64,000 bases of DNA, from the NCBI GenBank assembly GCA_963281255.1, contig OY725489.1, forward strand, positions 1,240,001-1,304,000. Direction: 5' to 3'. Each line of letters opens with the position of its first letter. The stretch's first letter is position 1. The translations under genes were made by a program, and so were the position numbers. Below the pieces are notes generated by a model. The model saw nothing but the letters and a program-made list of their open reading frames with translations. It made no database searches and was not told where the DNA came from. This stretch comes from Aphrocallistes beatrix (taxonomy: Eukaryota; Porifera; Hexactinellida; Sceptrulophora; Aphrocallistidae). This document shows, piece after piece, positions 1-9,336 of this stretch.

Positions 1-489
1 AGTCTCATACTGGCGGCAGCAGGCCTCGCGGAAGTCCGTGACTGGAGAGAGCTCAGCGCGAATAGGCTGCCCGTTGAACCATCTGTTGTTGAGTGAGAGA
101 ACTGCTTTCTCTGCGTCTTCCTCGCGTTTAAACTTCACGTAGACATTCCCGATCAGATGATCGCCGAGGTTGTCACACACATTCAGCTCCTCTATGTCTC
201 CATACTTCTCCTCCAGCTCGATGAACACGTCCTCGAAGAAGGTGTCGTAGTACTCCTGCTGCTCTTCTTCACTCATGAGAGAGAACGTCTGTAGCGTCCC
301 GTCCGGGTTCTGCGTCCGCGTGGCTGGGTTCTGGTACAGATTCTGCATCAGGATTGTCTGACTGAAGGTAGGCTTGTTGTGTAGACGGGAGCAACCCTCT
401 CCGTGTCTGCAGGCGCCGATCTTGAAGTAGAAGGAACAGTTCACCTTGTCCTTCTCTGTTCCGAAGATAGAGGCAAGGTACTCTGCCAT
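1..489 (-). CDS. U2AF1: U2AF35 splicing factor, N-terminal 163 codons (partial)
   Basis: Reading from the ATG at 489 towards 1 gives an open 163-codon frame that runs off the window. The start MAEYLASIFGTEKDKVNCSF is the hallmark N-terminus of U2AF35, the small subunit of the U2 snRNP auxiliary factor, which reads the 3' splice-site AG in the nucleus with U2AF65. The first CCCH zinc finger is complete (C18, C27, C33, H37). It is followed by the UHM-type RRM, including the ELEEKYG helix and the NNRWFNGQPI segment (R136, W137, F138) used to hold U2AF65. The second zinc finger starts at C158 and is cut by the window edge. There is no intron in this part. The family is about 240 aa long, so roughly one third is missing. 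This is the only clear housekeeping gene here. Confidence 0.96.
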   Translation of the reverse strand, partial: MAEYLASIFGTEKDKVNCSFYFKIGACRHGEGCSRLHNKPTFSQTILMQNLYQNPATRTQNPDGTLQTFSLMSEEEQQEYYDTFFEDVFIELEEKYGDIEELNVCDNLGDHLIGNVYVKFKREEDAEKAVLSLNNRWFNGQPIRAELSPVTDFREACCRQYET

Positions 490-639
490 TATAACTGTTT
501 TGCTTAGCAAGGTACAATTATCATAAGTACAAGCTCGAATTTAAAATGGAAATCCACACTCGTTGGATATAGTAGATAGTGGTTCTAAGAACATCGTGGG
601 AGTTAATGTACTACATATGTTTACATACATAGCTATATA
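490..639. promoter_or_regulatory. U2AF1 upstream region
   Basis: AT-rich sequence between the U2AF1 start codon and the first Helitron-like repeat. It must hold the gene's 5' UTR and probably its promoter if no upstream exon exists. I see no convincing TATA box or other named motif. Confidence 0.3.
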
Positions 640-1814
640 TCTAGTATATCTGCAACAAATTGATTGAAGAAACTGCCAGCCATAGAAAATTTTTTGGCAT
701 GTGTGAGTCTTTTGGCTATGGCTCCAGTAAGTTCTGACCTCAGACTATTAATATATCTTAATATATCTCAAATATGATCAGGGTTGGAATTTAACCCGGG
801 TTAAATAGGTTTTGCCCAGCCCAGTGGGTTAAACCCGGGTAAAATCCGGGTTTAATTAGTTTAACCCGGGTTAAAACGGGTTTTATTCTCCAGAAACGGA
901 TTTTCCCAGTCATTGTCTTTGTTTTCAAATTCAACGATATAATTAATTATATTAGCGTATTTATTGTAAGAGGTGCATATCAAAATCTAATACACTAATG
1001 AAAATCTAAAACAAATGAAATGCAAATCACCATTCAAACTCCACTGAACCTCTCAATTCCCGATAACATCTTACCAATTTTGCTGGTTCTCTAAGTCTAA
1101 TCTATTTCGAAGTTTGTTCTGGACTAAACTAAAGTTAGAAAATATCCGCTCAATTGAAGTATTTATGCGCCTCACCTTGGACCTTCTACTTTTAGAAAAA
1201 AAGCTTTGAACAGGATCACTGGGCCACCAACAAAACTTGCCATTATACATGTACCTGCTATGATTAGAGTATAAGATGAACAAACTGCTCTATATACTAG
1301 TATCTTTTGATTGTTTACTTAAAGCACTTCAGATTGTTGTAACTTTTAAGAAATTCCATGTTCGTACATCAGGTCTTATTAAAAACATAATTACGGAATC
1401 TCAATATAATACTTGCAATATAAGGATTTTCAATCCAAACAATTGATATCGCTAAAATTAACTTGATTTACAAGTACATTAGAATAAAACCCACTTTAAC
1501 CCAGTTTAACCCACAAAGGGGGGTTTTGCCCAGCCCGGGTTAAATCCGGGTTTAACCCGGGGAGTGGGTTAAATTAGCCAACCCTGAATATGATGCATTT
1601 TTCATCCAAAAATAATGACTCATACTGTTATCACGTCATCATTACGCATCAAAATTGAAAAATTGGAAATTCGTGCGATAAAAGTAAGACAGAAGTATTT
1701 AGAGATGTTATCTACCTTATAATTAATCAATGTGAGCCCATGCACCCGAAGGGTGTCTCTGGCAGACACAAAGTGTCCGCCAGCTTCGCAATGCAAACAA
1801 GCGAAGCGCGCTTG
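640..1814 (+). mobile_element. HelA Helitron-like element, 5'-eroded, carrying a nested hAT MITE
   Basis: The sequence follows the HelA consensus (AATTGATTGAAGAAACTGCC start, TGACGTCA-type middle, GC-rich 3' end with GTGTCCGCC hairpin and terminal GCGCGCTTG at 1814). The 5' TC terminus is not recognisable. The element is split by the hAT MITE at 779-1586. Non-coding. Confidence 0.75.
779..1586. mobile_element. hAT-type MITE with 8-bp target duplication
   Basis: The ends are CAGGGTTGG and CCAACCCTG, with imperfect inverted subterminal arms made of repeated TTTAACCCGGGTTAAA palindromes (783-880 and 1491-1580). The 8-bp direct repeat AATATGAT flanks it exactly (771-778 and 1587-1594), which is the hAT signature. 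It is 808 bp, non-coding, and inserted inside a HelA copy. Confidence 0.88.
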
Positions 1815-1867
1815 TTTTCCAAATATTTAGACTGATTTCATTGTTTTTCGATGGAGATTCATGAATA

Positions 1868-2275
1868 CAAGCGCGCTTCGCTTGCTTGCGCTGCGCGGCT
1901 GGCGGACATTTTGTCCGCCGGAGGCGCCCTTTGGGTGCCTGGGGTTACATTGATTAATTATAACGGAGATAACATCACTAAATACGCCTGTCCCACTGTT
2001 ATAAATTGCACGAAAAATCACCTAATTTGTCAATTTAAAAAATTTTGATGCGTAATGATGACGTAATAACAGTGATGAGTCATCATTATTTGATGATAAT
2101 TTCATCATATGTGAGGTATATTAATATACATATTCTATTTAAATTTCAGCCTTTTTTCTATCGCTTAAAATGGTTGAGTTATAGTGGAAAAACTGAAATT
2201 TCTGATTATAAAAAGGTGACATGACGTCATAATTCCATGATGAGAAGACATTTTCGTCTATATATATATATTCAT
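1868..2275 (-). mobile_element. HelA copy, reverse orientation, 5'-truncated
   Basis: It begins (as read on +) with CAAGCGCGCTTCGCTTGC and the GGCGGACA...TGTCCGCC hairpin, and continues through the HelA body to an AT repeat near 2270. It lies tail-to-tail with the preceding HelA copy, 53 bp away. The 5' terminus is absent. Confidence 0.7.
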
Positions 2276-2503
2276 GAATATTGCTTAATTTTGATATTAC
2301 AATATTATTTCTATTTTCAAGCCAAATAGAACAAGTATATTAAAAGAAAATGTAAATTGTTCAATATCAGTCGAAAAATCCATATTTCTACCAATTATTA
2401 TTTACATCGGTTAACCAACCCCAGCCCTGGTATGTATTAGCATTACATAATGTGAAATGAATAATCAATTCAAAAAATCAAAATTGTAAAATAAAGGTAT
2501 ATC
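2276..2503. other. AT-rich intergenic stretch
   Basis: Nothing recognisable apart from low-complexity AT sequence. Confidence 0.4.
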
Positions 2504-2987
2504 CATAGCCTACTATAATAAGGCCTCAGAGTAACTTGCAAATTTGGGACTAGGGATGCAGTAGAAGATGGTTGAACTAATACATGAGCTGCCTTAAATA
2601 ATTAACGAAGCACAATAGAGCTTAGGAATGTATTATCAGCATATATAAATATGGTGTCAAAGTACTCATATCCATTGTTAAAATTTAGATTAGTCACAAT
2701 ATGGTTGCACAATAGGGTATATTTGTGACAAATTTGGTGATTTTCAGAGGTCGTTTAAGGGCACTTCTAAGTGTTTTTATTATAAAACTTTTCACATATA
2801 ACTGAGATGTGAATGGGTTAATACGAAACATTTGGATTTTTTTCATGGAATGTTGCTACATTCCAGTGTTGCTATAAGCTCCATTGTGCTTTGTTAATGA
2901 TTTAAGGCAGCTCATGTATTAGTTCAACCATCTTCTAATGCATCCTTGGTCAAGTTACTCTGAGGCCTTATATTCAGGTAGGCTATG
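2504..2987. mobile_element. CATAG-family MITE with 8-bp target duplication
   Basis: The ends are CATAGCCTAC and GTAGGCTATG. It is flanked by GGTATATC (2496-2503) and GGTACATC (2988-2995), an 8-bp duplication with one mismatch. The internal palindrome is partly deleted compared with the full copy at 11549-12627. An 8-bp duplication suggests the hAT superfamily. Confidence 0.8.
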
Positions 2988-3525
2988 GGTACATCATAGA
3001 AAAAGTCTACACCTGCAGGTGTTAAAATTTCCTCATGCATCTTATGTGACAATAATTGATAGGATTATTATAATGAATTCTGCGTTTGTCTGCACCTTCA
3101 AAGGTATCCCATTTTATCATTTGGTGTCTAGTTTTCCAAAGCCTAGTCGCCCAAAGGATGCCTCTGGCAAACACAAAGTGTCCTGTGTCCTCCAGCCGCG
3201 CAGCGCAAGCAAGCGAATTGCGCTTGCTATTGATATCTCGTAATCCGCTCAAGTTTAAAATGGGAAATGTATTGTTGTTAATAGGAAGACATATTTTGGA
3301 GTCCTTGATCAAGTTTCCTTATCACAACTATGTGTGGAATGTGCGTTATGCGGTTTTACACCTGATTCACACTTTCATCAATTTTGATGATATACTACTG
3401 ACCTGTTCAAAAAATTTATAGCGTTATTAGAATGATTTTCAGAGAAAATCAATATGGTGATGGGTTGATTCGAAAAAAATGAAAAATTCCAATTGAATGT
3501 TATTACATTACAGCGTTGCTATGGA
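2988..3525. repeat. Mixed repeat remnants
   Basis: About 3141-3226 is a HelA-type 3' end (CGCAGCGCAAGCAAGCG, ending CTTG at 3226). About 3420-3525 is a diverged half of a CATAG-family MITE (the GTTGCTATGGAAA side). The rest is AT-rich and unrecognised. The small open frames here are repeat-derived. Confidence 0.5.
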
Positions 3526-3915
3526 AATTTCTCCTCATCAGTTATTATTTTATGATAATTCTACGCTCAATTGATCTGATAGTTTATTTTAGTTTGATTT
3601 TTATTAGTGTTGTATGTATGTGTAGCATTGTGATGCGATATTTGCAAGTAACATTAAGAGAACGTAGAGTTTATCATTACAAGATTATGAATGAATCCGT
3701 TTGATTTATTATGTAATTATAAATATAATAGCAAAACATCCAAATACTATAACGGCTACATATTAAGCTCCAGTCTAGATTTTAGAGTTTAGAGTCTACG
3801 TATACCTAAAACTAAAGAGGTAAGGGATAAAATTTAAGAAAATCAAATAAAAATTACATAGAAATACTTTTAAGTGTAAAAGGTTGCCCTTCATTCTATC
3901 ACGTATATCGTAAGT
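3526..3915. other. 3' flank of gene copy 1 (empty-site reference)
   Basis: From about 3640 this matches the 3' flanks of the two paralogous genes (32050-32126 joined to 33563-33759, and 59572-59645 joined to 60810-61015). It lacks the LTR and the Helitron-like element seen there, so it preserves the uninterrupted sequence. An AATAAA on the minus strand near 3703-3708 could be a polyadenylation signal for the gene at 3916-7803. Confidence 0.6.
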
Positions 3916-6900
3916 TCATTGGATCGAAATCAATTCATTATTCAAATCATTCTGATTGTAGACATGTGGTTCAAAGGTGTTATCACTGTCAATCAAATTC
4001 TCGAAATAGATCATTTTCTCCTTAACTGAAAAAGTCTTTATGTGTTGGAACAGTTCGCGGGTTGGTTTACCTCCAAGTGCGATTAACTTCTTTTTCAGCG
4101 GTCTACAATAATCCAGAACTTTGAGTTTTACTTCTTTCTCTTTTTTTGAAATATTTTCCTTTGCGAATATCTTCACTGCTATAATTATTGCAAACACTTG
4201 TGTTGCGTTGTTTAGGAAACTGTCCAGATCTCCTAGCACACGAGCTGTCAGAGCTGCTAGTTTTGTAAGGCGAAGTGTCAAGCATTTAATTTCTGCTATT
4301 ATCTCCTTCGTAAGCACTAACTGCACAAGATCTATCACCTCTAGCTTCAAGCCAGCTGGTGTTATGAAGGCAGCATTAATCTCCTCATCTCGATGCCCTT
4401 GTAGCATGGCAAACTTTAGATGAGTTGGCAATCCATAGAGAATGTGCAACAAAGTCTGAGACCAGTTGTTTGAGAGAGGAATTTCAATTTGCCCCACGCT
4501 TAACTGCTCGTCGTCAGAAATGAACCTAGTGATGTCCCTGGTCACAATAGTGAATTTGGAAGATGGTTCCAAAGGAATTCGGTGAATTTCTAAACTCCCA
4601 TACGTAAATGAAAGCAACTTAAGGCGCTGGGAGTTAGTAATCTCATTAGTAATGTAACAGCGATTGACAGGTGGATGAGCTTCCAGATTTTGAATAATAC
4701 TTAATCTTTTCTCTTTAAAATATTCTTCATCTGGACTTAGAAGGTGGTTTCCACCAAAATATTTCCCTTCGAGAGCAAACTTTTGTCCCTGTAGACAAAT
4801 TGGTCTGATGAAGTTCTTAATTTTCTGCAGATCATAATTGTGTGGCTTATCTATCAATAATACTGCTGCATCACCAAATAGTGAGTTGATATCGTTCTCA
4901 ATTCTGCTATCATCTGTCAAGTGCGTGTATACGTCCATAGGATCGATTATCTCAAAGGGATCATTGGGAATTAGGATTAGAGATCCGCTGTGCCTTCCAA
5001 TCCATGTCATCTGGTGTCGTTCTCCAGTCTGACCTTTGTAAGAGAACCCTTCGTAGCGGTCCTTATCCCAAAAGTAAACTCTTGCCCCTAACAATTCAAA
5101 CAATCTCTGCCACAACACGAACTCCTTCCTGGTTATTGAGCGATCTGTAACGAAGAGAATATCTGCAGGAGGGTTTGAAGGAATGTAGAAGGGTATTACA
5201 CGAATTGATTCTTGCTGGTACTCGATTAGCTTATCCCTCAACAAGAGATCCACTTGGATTGGACATCTATCGAATAGTTCTGCCTTATTCGACATTGCTA
5301 CATTGAACTCTATTAACAAGGTCATATTGGAATCTACACGATCGATATCGACATAAAAACTATCTAGGATGTTGGGGTCATAATGGATTCTGTAGAACGT
5401 AGAGGAAGAAACGTTTGCACAGGGAGAAAGCCGTTTGTCGAAATGTATTCTCAGTGCTAACTTTCCACCAGATCCATCACAGTTGCCATATGGTAGAGTG
5501 GAGATATTTTTCAGAGTAATATTTATTGATCCTTGCTCTCCCCTGCCTAGGTTTTTTGGCAGTACAATCTCATTAATTTTTACTGGGTATTGAACAATAA
5601 GTTTGTGTACTGTTTTAGAGCTCTCGAATGGCCTGCCAAGGAGGTCAACTCTTGTTTCGAAGTATGCTTCACCAAGATAGGGCCCTTGGGTATTAGGTGG
5701 AGGCACGTCGTAAACTCTTCCATGGTATTCTTGTGTAATAGTTAACGTTTGTTGCTCCTTTAAACTAGGCAACTCAAATTTCGTTGGCTGGAATTTTACC
5801 GTCGCTGTGGGCACCATTGATACCAATGCGCCTTCAGGGAGTGTCATATTCCCGATGTTAACTAATGTAAATCCTGTCACTGTAATTTGTTCATTCGGCT
5901 CAAAAATCCCATCATTAACTGCTGAGGTGATGACAAGACTCGTTGGATCAACTTTGACCTCGAATCTATAAGCGGATTGCTCGATGACACTTTGCCTATC
6001 TGGACTAAGCAACACAAACAACAACCCTCCGTTAACACCTCTTATTCCGTTATTTCCAGGATCTCCATCTCCTCCTCTATTCCCCCTTATTCCAGGAAAT
6101 CCACTACATCCAGGGGATCCAGATGGAACACTCCCATGTACTGTTGAGCTCCCATGTCCTCCTGGCCCCCCATGACCTCCTGATCCTCCTTCACCACCCT
6201 CACCTCCCAATCCTGGATGTCCCCCTATCCCAGGATCCCCCGAGTTAACTGCCACTTCAACTAAGTGAAGCAATCTTGGATCGCAAGTCTGGATGGCACA
6301 ATAGCCACCATTACCTGAATTGCCCGCATCTCCACCTCTCCCTCCATTTCCACCTGTTCCTCCCTTTCCTCCATTGCCGCCCTTACCACCATCTCCACCA
6401 GCTGAAGCTTGATCATCTGCATCACCCCCACTTTCACCTCTCCCACCTCTACCTCCATTACCCCCTCTGCCTCCATCTCCACCGCAACCGCCACTTCCTC
6501 CGTGTCCACCTCTACCTCCTGAACAATCGACGAATAGACAGTGTTCTCTAGTTTCACCTCCGATGTTAACCACTTCCTGTATGCAACCGCTAATTTCTAG
6601 ATTTTCTGCGTTTCCACTCAAGAATAATAACAAATCAGAGTCATTTGTACCATGTGTTCCATTTGAACCGTTGGTCCCCGGTTCACCATGACCCCCGTAG
6701 CCCCCATCTCCTCCTGAATGACCTGAATCTGAAAATCTAGAACAACCGCGGCGTCCTGAAGATCCATTATTTCCAGTCATCCCGTTTATGCTATGTGGGC
6801 CATTTACGCCATCAATACCTTGTGCCACAATCCAGACACCCCATTTTTCCTTCTTCCTTATCACTCTATCCCTATGGTAAGATATCGCGTTGGGGGTTTG

Positions 6901-7803
6901 GTCCACCTGTGGCAAGGTTACTTCTTTCCTATCAGGCCCATACACTATTTGCTTGCACTCGATAATGGGATCTGGGTGTCTAGGAGGCCGTGGGTCTTGA
7001 TCATATGTTTGCTGTTGGTTGTGATCGATGTAGAGAGAACATTTGGTGAGGGGGTCCCATAACTCTTGTACTCCTTGCTGGAGATTGACTTCTGTTCCGA
7101 AACCGATATTGATAAGTACATGGATCGGTGGGCCCAGGGGAGGGAGGAACGTGTCATGTTGATCTCGATTTGAGACAGCTTCTCCGTCTTGCAAACTCGT
7201 CAATTGAGTGAGAGTAAGTTCCTTCATCTCTTGTTGGAGCTTGCAGGATGGTTCCTGTGCATACTTGTTCACCTTATCTTCTGTGTATTGAGGAGGAGTG
7301 AGTTCTTTCGACGGATCCGCTGCTTGTGACAATAATGCCTTACTAATATTCTCTGCCGTTTGTAGGGGCTCAACTGCATGTGTTATATCCCATATGCCAG
7401 CCCAACGTAGTTCCATTTCCTTTTCTTCGACACCGAGAACAGGAGAATAGAGACCTCTCCCAACAGCTCCCAAGCTCGCCATTAACCAACGCTGTTGCAC
7501 GATATCCTTCATGCGAAATGTCGTTTTCCCTTTATACTTTACTTTCACTCCGAGGAATTTTTCTGGATTATGAGGATCATCGTCAATGAATTCCACCATC
7601 ATACTACCGTCACTGACATTTGGGACATCAAATAGCTGTTCTATCTTATCTTCATAATTGTCAAGCACTCGATAAGCTGTGGTTTCTTGAATTATTTTTA
7701 ATCTAGCATTCGTCCACCGCTTCAGAATTCTAGTTTTTCTGCTGCATAAGCATTGGTATTCATGTATAGCCCCCGGACGGAGTTCTGATGTCACTTGACT
7801 CAT
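3916..7803 (-). CDS. Giant Gly-Gly-X repeat protein, copy 1 (function unknown)
   Basis: One open frame of 1295 codons without introns. The ATG at 7803 has a purine at -3 and matches the start of copy 2. The layout, by rough residue, is as follows. A conserved, mostly hydrophilic region spans 1-328. Gly-rich block I spans 329-386. A short insert (LLLFLSG...HCLFVDC) follows. Gly-rich block II (428-500) consists of GGX triplets. The insert GYCAIQTCDPRLLHLVEVAV follows, then Gly-rich block III (521-592). From about 595 comes a beta-rich part with NDGIFEPNE near 630. From about 881 (DILFVTDRS) an alpha/beta-looking C-terminal part runs to an amphipathic helical tail. There is no signal peptide or clear membrane span, so I infer an intracellular protein and not a collagen. 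From memory, fungal and invertebrate proteins combine a GGX block with an 'xDGxxEPGE' beta domain as an uncharacterised family (perhaps Pfam DUF7932); this is unverified. The near-identical copies at 33760 and 61016 support a real gene. Confidence 0.9.
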   Translation of the reverse strand: MSQVTSELRPGAIHEYQCLCSRKTRILKRWTNARLKIIQETTAYRVLDNYEDKIEQLFDVPNVSDGSMMVEFIDDDPHNPEKFLGVKVKYKGKTTFRMKDIVQQRWLMASLGAVGRGLYSPVLGVEEKEMELRWAGIWDITHAVEPLQTAENISKALLSQAADPSKELTPPQYTEDKVNKYAQEPSCKLQQEMKELTLTQLTSLQDGEAVSNRDQHDTFLPPLGPPIHVLINIGFGTEVNLQQGVQELWDPLTKCSLYIDHNQQQTYDQDPRPPRHPDPIIECKQIVYGPDRKEVTLPQVDQTPNAISYHRDRVIRKKEKWGVWIVAQGIDGVNGPHSINGMTGNNGSSGRRGCSRFSDSGHSGGDGGYGGHGEPGTNGSNGTHGTNDSDLLLFLSGNAENLEISGCIQEVVNIGGETREHCLFVDCSGGRGGHGGSGGCGGDGGRGGNGGRGGRGESGGDADDQASAGGDGGKGGNGGKGGTGGNGGRGGDAGNSGNGGYCAIQTCDPRLLHLVEVAVNSGDPGIGGHPGLGGEGGEGGSGGHGGPGGHGSSTVHGSVPSGSPGCSGFPGIRGNRGGDGDPGNNGIRGVNGGLLFVLLSPDRQSVIEQSAYRFEVKVDPTSLVITSAVNDGIFEPNEQITVTGFTLVNIGNMTLPEGALVSMVPTATVKFQPTKFELPSLKEQQTLTITQEYHGRVYDVPPPNTQGPYLGEAYFETRVDLLGRPFESSKTVHKLIVQYPVKINEIVLPKNLGRGEQGSINITLKNISTLPYGNCDGSGGKLALRIHFDKRLSPCANVSSSTFYRIHYDPNILDSFYVDIDRVDSNMTLLIEFNVAMSNKAELFDRCPIQVDLLLRDKLIEYQQESIRVIPFYIPSNPPADILFVTDRSITRKEFVLWQRLFELLGARVYFWDKDRYEGFSYKGQTGERHQMTWIGRHSGSLILIPNDPFEIIDPMDVYTHLTDDSRIENDINSLFGDAAVLLIDKPHNYDLQKIKNFIRPICLQGQKFALEGKYFGGNHLLSPDEEYFKEKRLSIIQNLEAHPPVNRCYITNEITNSQRLKLLSFTYGSLEIHRIPLEPSSKFTIVTRDITRFISDDEQLSVGQIEIPLSNNWSQTLLHILYGLPTHLKFAMLQGHRDEEINAAFITPAGLKLEVIDLVQLVLTKEIIAEIKCLTLRLTKLAALTARVLGDLDSFLNNATQVFAIIIAVKIFAKENISKKEKEVKLKVLDYCRPLKKKLIALGGKPTRELFQHIKTFSVKEKMIYFENLIDSDNTFEPHVYNQNDLNNELISIQ

Positions 7804-8320
7804 TGCGTTGTTGTGTTATCTTAGCTAGTTTTGTATATGTACAATATTCCTCTGAGGTACCTATTATGCACTAGACCAGGGGGTTCTTAACCTTTTTGTC
7901 CTTACGCCCCCCTTTTATAACCATTAAATCATTATGCCCCCTTGACATTGAAATCTATTTGTTAAATGTACATATTTTAATTATTTTGATTAATTGAGTA
8001 ACTGATTAATTGATTGGGTAAAGTATTATTGAATTAGTGGAGGGTTGTAAATACCGGTTAGGGAGGTAGAAATTGTCTATAGGATATATACATACACACT
8101 GAAGCCCCATTATAACCAAGTGGGTTATAACGAGGTGGTTATTTGTCCCTTTTAAAATCAGGTTCTAAATTCACATTATGGATGATATTCGAGGCACCAA
8201 GCTTCAAATGTAAGTACTAGCCATGTCAAAAATTAAATGATTTATACACTTGAAAAAATCAAAATGCTAAATACGAAATCCCAAGTAAAATCCCTGACCA
8301 TAATGTAATCCTAATGGCTA
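7804..8320. other. Upstream region of gene copy 1 with a hAT-like end
   Basis: The first 70 bp upstream of the ATG match the upstream of copy 2 up to GCACTAGA. There a CAGGGGGTTCTTAACC sequence starts at 7877, which looks like a hAT left end, but no matching right end is visible. Near 8100 there is another fragment (AAGCCCCATTATAACCAAG) of unknown origin. No coding signal. Confidence 0.45.
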
Positions 8321-8780
8321 CAAGTGGACTTCGCTCGTTTGCGCGGCGCGGCTGGTGGACACTTTGTGTCCGCCGGAGGCTCCCTTCGGTCGTCTGGGGT
8401 CACATTGGTTAATTATAAGGGATATAACATCTCTAAATACGTCTGTCCCACTGTTATAATCTATATCGCACGAAAAATCACAAAATTTACCAATTTTTAA
8501 AATTTTGATGCGGAATGATGACATCATAACAGAGTGATGAGTCATCATTTTTTTGATAGTTGCATCATATGTGAGATATATTAATATACAGATTCTATTA
8601 AAATTTCAGCCTTCTATCTCATATAATGGCTGAGTTATGCTCGAATAACTATATTGCTTAATAATTATCCCTAAGATGACTTGGGGTCAAAGGTATAAAT
8701 AGAAAAAACCCCACTTTCATTTAAATCAGCTTTCTACGCCTGGCAGTTTCTTCAATCAATTCGTTACAGATATATATATA
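8321..8780 (-). mobile_element. HelA copy, reverse, truncated at its AT repeat
   Basis: The 3' terminus (CAAG at 8321, preceded by A) and most of the HelA body are present in reverse. The copy stops at the TA microsatellite at 8771-8780, where the next HelA copy begins. The two together form a roughly 1-kb head-to-head palindrome. Confidence 0.78.
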
Positions 8781-9323
8781 TCCTTACTATTAAAACTCGA
8801 TTAATGTGTATATATATATATCTATATCTGTAACGAATTGATTGAAGAAACTGCCGGACGTAGAAAGCTGATTTTTTGGAATGTGAGAGTATTTTGGCTA
8901 TGGCTCCAGTAAGTTCTGAGCTCATAGCAAAATGTCGATTCATCATGGAATTATGACGTCATTGTCACATTTTTAAAAGTTAAGCAACAGAGTTATTCGA
9001 GCATAACTCAGCCATTATAGGAGATAGAAAGCTGAAACTTTATTAATAATATGTATACTAACATGTTTCACTGATGATACAACTATCATCAAAAAATGAT
9101 GACTCATCATCTTTTTATAACGTCATCATTACTCATCAAAATTTTAAATATTGATATTTTTGGTGATTTTTCGTGCGATATCGATTAGAACAGTGGGACA
9201 GACGTATTTAGAGATGTTATCTCCCTTATAATTAACCAGTGTGACCCCAGGCGACCGAAGGGAGCCTCCGGCGGACACAAAGTATCCGCCAGCCGCGCAG
9301 CGCAAGCAAGCGAAGCGCGCTTG
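8781..9323 (+). mobile_element. HelA full-length copy (543 bp)
   Basis: It starts TCCTTACTATTAAAACTCG (preceded by A at 8780) and ends GCGCGCTTG at 9323 (followed by T). The 3' end has two hairpins: GGCGGACAC...GTATCCGCC and the terminal CAAGCGAAGCGCGCTTG (6-bp stem). The length agrees with the copy at 31027-31571. No target duplication and no coding capacity, so it is a non-autonomous element. Confidence 0.8.
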
Positions 9324-9336
9324 TAGTATATATATA

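Noticed and set aside
5984-6557. Proline- and histidine-rich open frames opposite the Gly-rich blocks (also at 36084-36496 and 63083-63757)
   Set aside because: They are antisense or shifted readings of GGX codons; period-3 sequence keeps other frames open.
6028-6819. Collagen annotation for the Gly-rich genes
   Set aside because: GGX with few prolines, interrupted blocks and no signal peptide do not fit collagen.
8321-8420. GC-rich hairpins as possible tRNA or other structured RNA genes
   Set aside because: They recur as the 3' ends of HelA/HelB elements and do not form a cloverleaf; no tRNA or rRNA was found in the window.
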